Positions 35,185 to 38,171 of a DNA stretch of 38,171 bases are shown here, in pieces. Position 1 is the stretch's first letter. Each line of letters begins with the position of its first letter. Below the pieces are notes generated by a model, which worked only from the letters and a program-made list of their open reading frames with translations, ran no database searches and was not told where the DNA came from. Source of the DNA: Elusimicrobiota bacterium (GTDB lineage Bacteria; Elusimicrobiota; Elusimicrobia; UBA1565; UBA9628); assembly GCA_023700845.1 (NCBI GenBank), contig JAMPYD010000003.1, forward strand, positions 1-38,171, in the 5' to 3' direction. The position numbers and the translations under genes were made by a program.

Positions 35185-35717
35185 GGCAGAGGGAGCTCGT
35201 CGGCGGGCGCGTCGGAGCGGGTGGCGCGAGGCGTTCGGCGCTCGGTGGCCAGCGAGGAGAGGGCTCGGGCCGCGGCCTCGGCGACCTCCGCGGCGTCGGA
35301 GAAGGCGTCCCCGCGAGGGTGGGCCGCGGAGCGCAGGACGGCGTCGCCGGAGCGCGCGTCGAGCGCGGAGACCTCGAGGGAGCGCCATGACGGGTCGAGG
35401 GACAGGAAGACGACCGCGTCGGCGCCGGTCGCGCGGCGGATCTCGTCGAGCAGCCGCGGGTTGCGCGCCGCCTCGAGCCCGATCGCCGAGCCGGCCAGGA
35501 CGCTGTCGGATTCCTCGAGCGCCGAGGCCTTGAGGCCTAGGCCCTCGAGGCGGGCGACGAGGTCGCGCGAGATCTGCACGCCCTTGCCGCGCGCGCCGCG
35601 CGTGGCGGCGACGGCGATGGTCCGGGCCCGGAAGGACGGCGCGCGGGAGAGCTCCTCGCGGCGGTCGCCGGTGCCGCAGCCGGCCAGCAGGAGAAGCGGC
35701 AGGAGCAACCGCCTCAT
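35181..35717 (-). CDS. Lipoprotein, unknown (possible CsgG/LpoB-like fold)
   Basis: Lipobox LLAGC; ATGADAVVFLSLDPSWRSLEVSALDARSGD. Confidence 0.65.
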   Translation of the reverse strand: MRRLLLPLLLLAGCGTGDRREELSRAPSFRARTIAVAATRGARGKGVQISRDLVARLEGLGLKASALEESDSVLAGSAIGLEAARNPRLLDEIRRATGADAVVFLSLDPSWRSLEVSALDARSGDAVLRSAAHPRGDAFSDAAEVAEAAARALSSLATERRTPRATRSDAPADELPLP

Positions 35718-35724
35718 GCGGGCT

Positions 35725-36234
35725 CTACCAGCCGTCGTTGTCGTCGTCTTCGTGGCCTTTGCCCTTCTTGCCGCCCTTGCCGCCGAAGCCGCCTTTCTTC
35801 TCGAAGCCCTCGCCGCGGGGCTTCTTCTTGTTGTCGTAGCGGTTCTTGCGGTCGGAGAAGGCCTTGCTGTCCGCGCCGAAGTTGGGGTTGCGCTCGCCGA
35901 AGCCGCCGGCGGGCCGGGGCGCGCCGCCGCCGGGGGCGCCGCCTCCGAAGGCGGGCCGGGGAGGGTAGCCGCCGGCGGGCCGGGGCTCCATCGGACGCGC
36001 CTCGTTGACCATGATGCGGCGCGCGCCCAACGTGAAATTGTTGTACTTCAGGAGGGCGGCCTGGGCCTGCTCGTCCGTGGACATCTCGACGAAGCCGAAG
36101 CCCTTCGAGCGGTTGGTCAGCTTGTCGATGATCACCTTCGCGCTCACCACTGCCCCGCACGCCGCGAACAGCTCCTTCAGTTGGGCGTCATTCGTCTCGT
36201 ACGGCAGGCCGCCCACGAACAGCTTCTTACCCAT
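35725..36234 (-). CDS. RRM-type RNA-binding protein with Gly/Arg/Lys-rich tail
   Basis: RNP2 KLFVGGLPYE and RNP1 KGFGFVEM; tail GGYPPRPAFGGGAPGGGAPRPAGG...GGFGGKGGKKGKGHEDDDNDGW. Confidence 0.95.
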   Translation of the reverse strand: MGKKLFVGGLPYETNDAQLKELFAACGAVVSAKVIIDKLTNRSKGFGFVEMSTDEQAQAALLKYNNFTLGARRIMVNEARPMEPRPAGGYPPRPAFGGGAPGGGAPRPAGGFGERNPNFGADSKAFSDRKNRYDNKKKPRGEGFEKKGGFGGKGGKKGKGHEDDDNDGW

Positions 36235-36281
36235 TATCGGTTACTCTCCTTGCGTTTTGACCGTCTATAAATTATACACCA

Positions 36282-36608
36282 TCATCCGCGCCCAAGGGCC
36301 ATCCAACCGACGACGGCCAGGGCCTGGGACAGGGCCGTGCCGTACAGCGGCACGTAAGCGATCCAGGCACGGTCCCCGCTCTTCATCCAGGCCCGGGCCC
36401 AGCGGGTCGAGGGCACCTTGTCGATCCAGGCCGCCCCCCTCCTGATCTCGGGCTCCCCATAACGGGCGATGAGGAAGCACGACAGCCCGACCGCGGCCTT
36501 GCCCAGGAACAGCGCGGGGACGATCCCGATGCGCGCCATCAGCGCCCGCATGACGGGGTTGCCCTCGAGCGACAGGTCCCCGCCCATCCCGGCCACGGTC
36601 CAGCGCAT
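36282..36608 (-). CDS. Integral membrane protein, unknown
   Basis: SLEGNPVMRALMARIGIVPALFLGKAAVGLSCFLIARYG; the frame continues upstream with a hydrophobic segment, so the true start is uncertain. Confidence 0.55.
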   Translation of the reverse strand: MRWTVAGMGGDLSLEGNPVMRALMARIGIVPALFLGKAAVGLSCFLIARYGEPEIRRGAAWIDKVPSTRWARAWMKSGDRAWIAYVPLYGTALSQALAVVGWMALGRG

Positions 36609-36687
36609 GTCGGCCAGCGCGGCGGCGCAGTAGAAGACGGCGCCGAAGGTCAGGGCTTTGCGGTCGATGGCGATCCCGGGTGGGCGG

Positions 36688-37140
36688 CTACTTCGGGCTC
36701 ATGAGCCCCGGGACGACGGGGTTCTGCTTGCCGAACAGCTCGAGGACGGCGGGGTCTTCCTTCGGGGCCTTGTTCACGAAGCCGCGCAGCTCCTCGGGGA
36801 CGAGCTCGGGCGACTGGAAGACGGCGTGGTCGTGGGTGAGCTGGGAGTCGAGGGAGGTCTGGTCCATCGCGACCGTGGGCGTGGGCACCATCCTGATGGT
36901 GTCCCAGGGGCAGTCCTTCGCGCACAGGTTGCAGCCGATGCAGATGTCGTAGTTGACGTAGACGCCCTTGGCGGCGGGCACGTCGTCGCCGAATTTTTCA
37001 ATACACGACGGAACCGGGCAGACGGCGATGCAGACCTCGCAGCCGGTGCAGGCGTCGAGGTTGATGAGCGCCTTGATCTTGGCCTTGGACGCGCCCTTGA
37101 CGAGGGCGGCGCGGCGAGAGTCGTTCTGGGGAGCGGGCAT
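36688..37140 (-). CDS. 4Fe-4S dicluster ferredoxin-like protein
   Basis: CTGCEVCIAVCP and CIGCNLCAKDCP motifs. Confidence 0.92.
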   Translation of the reverse strand: MPAPQNDSRRAALVKGASKAKIKALINLDACTGCEVCIAVCPVPSCIEKFGDDVPAAKGVYVNYDICIGCNLCAKDCPWDTIRMVPTPTVAMDQTSLDSQLTHDHAVFQSPELVPEELRGFVNKAPKEDPAVLELFGKQNPVVPGLMSPK

Positions 37141-37620
37141 TTAGACGGCCTCCAGGATGGCTTCGGCGTGGCCGGCGACGGACACCTTGCGCGCCGCCTG
37201 CACGATCCGGCCCGTGGGCCCGATCACGAAGGTGGAGCGCACGACGCCCATGAACTTGCGGCCGTAAAGGGACTTCTCCTGCCAGACGCCGTAGGCCCGG
37301 CATATGTCCTTCTCCTCGTCGACGAGCAAGGGGAAGGGCAGGCCGTGCTTGGCCTTGAAGCCGGCATGGGACTTGGCCGCGTCCGGGCTCACGCCGAGGA
37401 TGCGCGCGCCTTTCTTGACGAAGGCGTCGTACCGGTCGCGGAAGTCGCAGGCCTCGGTCGTGCAGCCGGAGGTGTTGTCCTTCGGATAGAAGTAGAGCAC
37501 CACGGTCTTGCCTTTGAGCGCCTTGAGCGACCACGTGCGGCCGGTCTCGTCCTGCGCGGAGAAATTGGGAGCCTTGTCGCCGGCGGCGACGGGCTTCTTG
37601 GTGGCGGGCATCGCGTTCAT
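37141..37620 (-). CDS. bcp: Peroxiredoxin, thiol peroxidase Bcp family
   Basis: VVLYFYPKDNTSGCTTEACDFRD; promoter position suggests the real start may be ATG at 37611. Confidence 0.94.
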   Translation of the reverse strand: MNAMPATKKPVAAGDKAPNFSAQDETGRTWSLKALKGKTVVLYFYPKDNTSGCTTEACDFRDRYDAFVKKGARILGVSPDAAKSHAGFKAKHGLPFPLLVDEEKDICRAYGVWQEKSLYGRKFMGVVRSTFVIGPTGRIVQAARKVSVAGHAEAILEAV

Positions 37621-37653
37621 TGTAACAGGTATCGCCGGGGATGGTCAAACGTA

Positions 37654-38171
37654 CTATGAGAGGAGGCGGCGCACGGCCTGTCGAAGCTCATCGATGTCGA
37701 AGGGCTTGGGCAGGAACTCGGACTTGGTCCGGGAGAGGAACTCGAGCACCTTGGGGTTCAGGATATCCCCGGTCACGAAGAGCAGCCTGGCGCTCGAGCC
37801 GTTCGAGGACAGGCGCTCGTAGATGTCGGAGCCTTTGACCCCCTCCATCTCCATGTCGCTGATGACCAGGTCGAACGTCCCCGTCTCGAGGAGCTTGAGG
37901 GCCTCGGCGCCCCCGTGGGCGAGGACCGCCTCGTCGCCGTCCTCGCGCAGCAGGCGGGCGATCACCTCGGCGATGTCGGCCTCGTCGTCGGCGACCAGGA
38001 CGCGCTTGCCCGGCACGGCGGGGTGCCGCAGCCGCTCCTCCACGGCCTCGAGACTCTCGAAATCCTCCTCGCGGCCCTCGGGCAGGTCGAGCGTGAACGC
38101 GCAGCCGAGACCCGGGCGGTTCTCGAGGATCACGTCCCCCCCGTGCTCGCGGGCGATCTGCCGGCAGATCG
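37654..38171 (-). CDS. Hybrid sensor histidine kinase, C-terminal part (HATPase end plus REC domain), truncated by window
   Basis: ICRQIAREHGGDVILENRPGLGCAFTLDLP then RVLVADDEADIAEVIARLL...DLVISDMEM...LPKPFD. Confidence 0.9.
   Translation of the reverse strand, partial: ICRQIAREHGGDVILENRPGLGCAFTLDLPEGREEDFESLEAVEERLRHPAVPGKRVLVADDEADIAEVIARLLREDGDEAVLAHGGAEALKLLETGTFDLVISDMEMEGVKGSDIYERLSSNGSSARLLFVTGDILNPKVLEFLSRTKSEFLPKPFDIDELRQAVRRLLS

Noticed and set aside
1-38171. CRISPR arrays, tRNA or rRNA genes
   Set aside because: No regularly spaced repeats, cloverleaf-like or rRNA-like sequence noticed on either strand; a tRNAscan/Infernal run would be needed to be certain.

Overview
High-GC bacterial chromosomal window with dense, mostly single-copy genes; the gene content would fit a deep-branching Gram-negative lineage, but taxonomy was not determined. 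Main blocks: (1) an LpoB-like / COG3014-like / LPP20-like lipoprotein cluster, convergent with an AsmA-like gene; (2) a trypsin-like serine protease and an NlpC/P60 peptidase; (3) an MFS/BT1-like transporter, a nucleotidyltransferase and tatA; (4) a lower-GC accessory patch (about 10.3-11.3 kb) with a CopG-type antitoxin, a small membrane protein and sequences resembling integron attC sites, followed 2 kb later by a BrnT-like/CopG toxin-antitoxin pair; (5) two tail-to-tail DUF1207 paralogs; (6) a complete aa3-type cytochrome c oxidase operon (coxB-A-C-IV, two small membrane proteins, ctaA, ctaB) with a diheme cytochrome c at its 3' end and a paralog upstream; (7) a YyaL/DUF255 protein with a degenerate thioredoxin-like neighbour, crcB and a divergent radical SAM gene; (8) HEAT, hydrolase, DUF4105, DUF3015, YceI and APC permease genes, a YkuD pair, an RRM protein, a ferredoxin, bcp and the 3' end of a hybrid kinase. 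The most interesting signals are non-coding: a recurrent (extended) -10 box 5-8 nt upstream of start codons (candidate leaderless transcription), two copies of a GTTTATCTTRAGATAAACGTGC palindrome upstream of different genes, two copies of a CTCGGTCCTGGACCGAGT palindrome, attC-like structures, and a shared TTACACTATA operator half-site at both TA-like loci. All of this comes from reading the sequence by eye. No database or folding tool was run.
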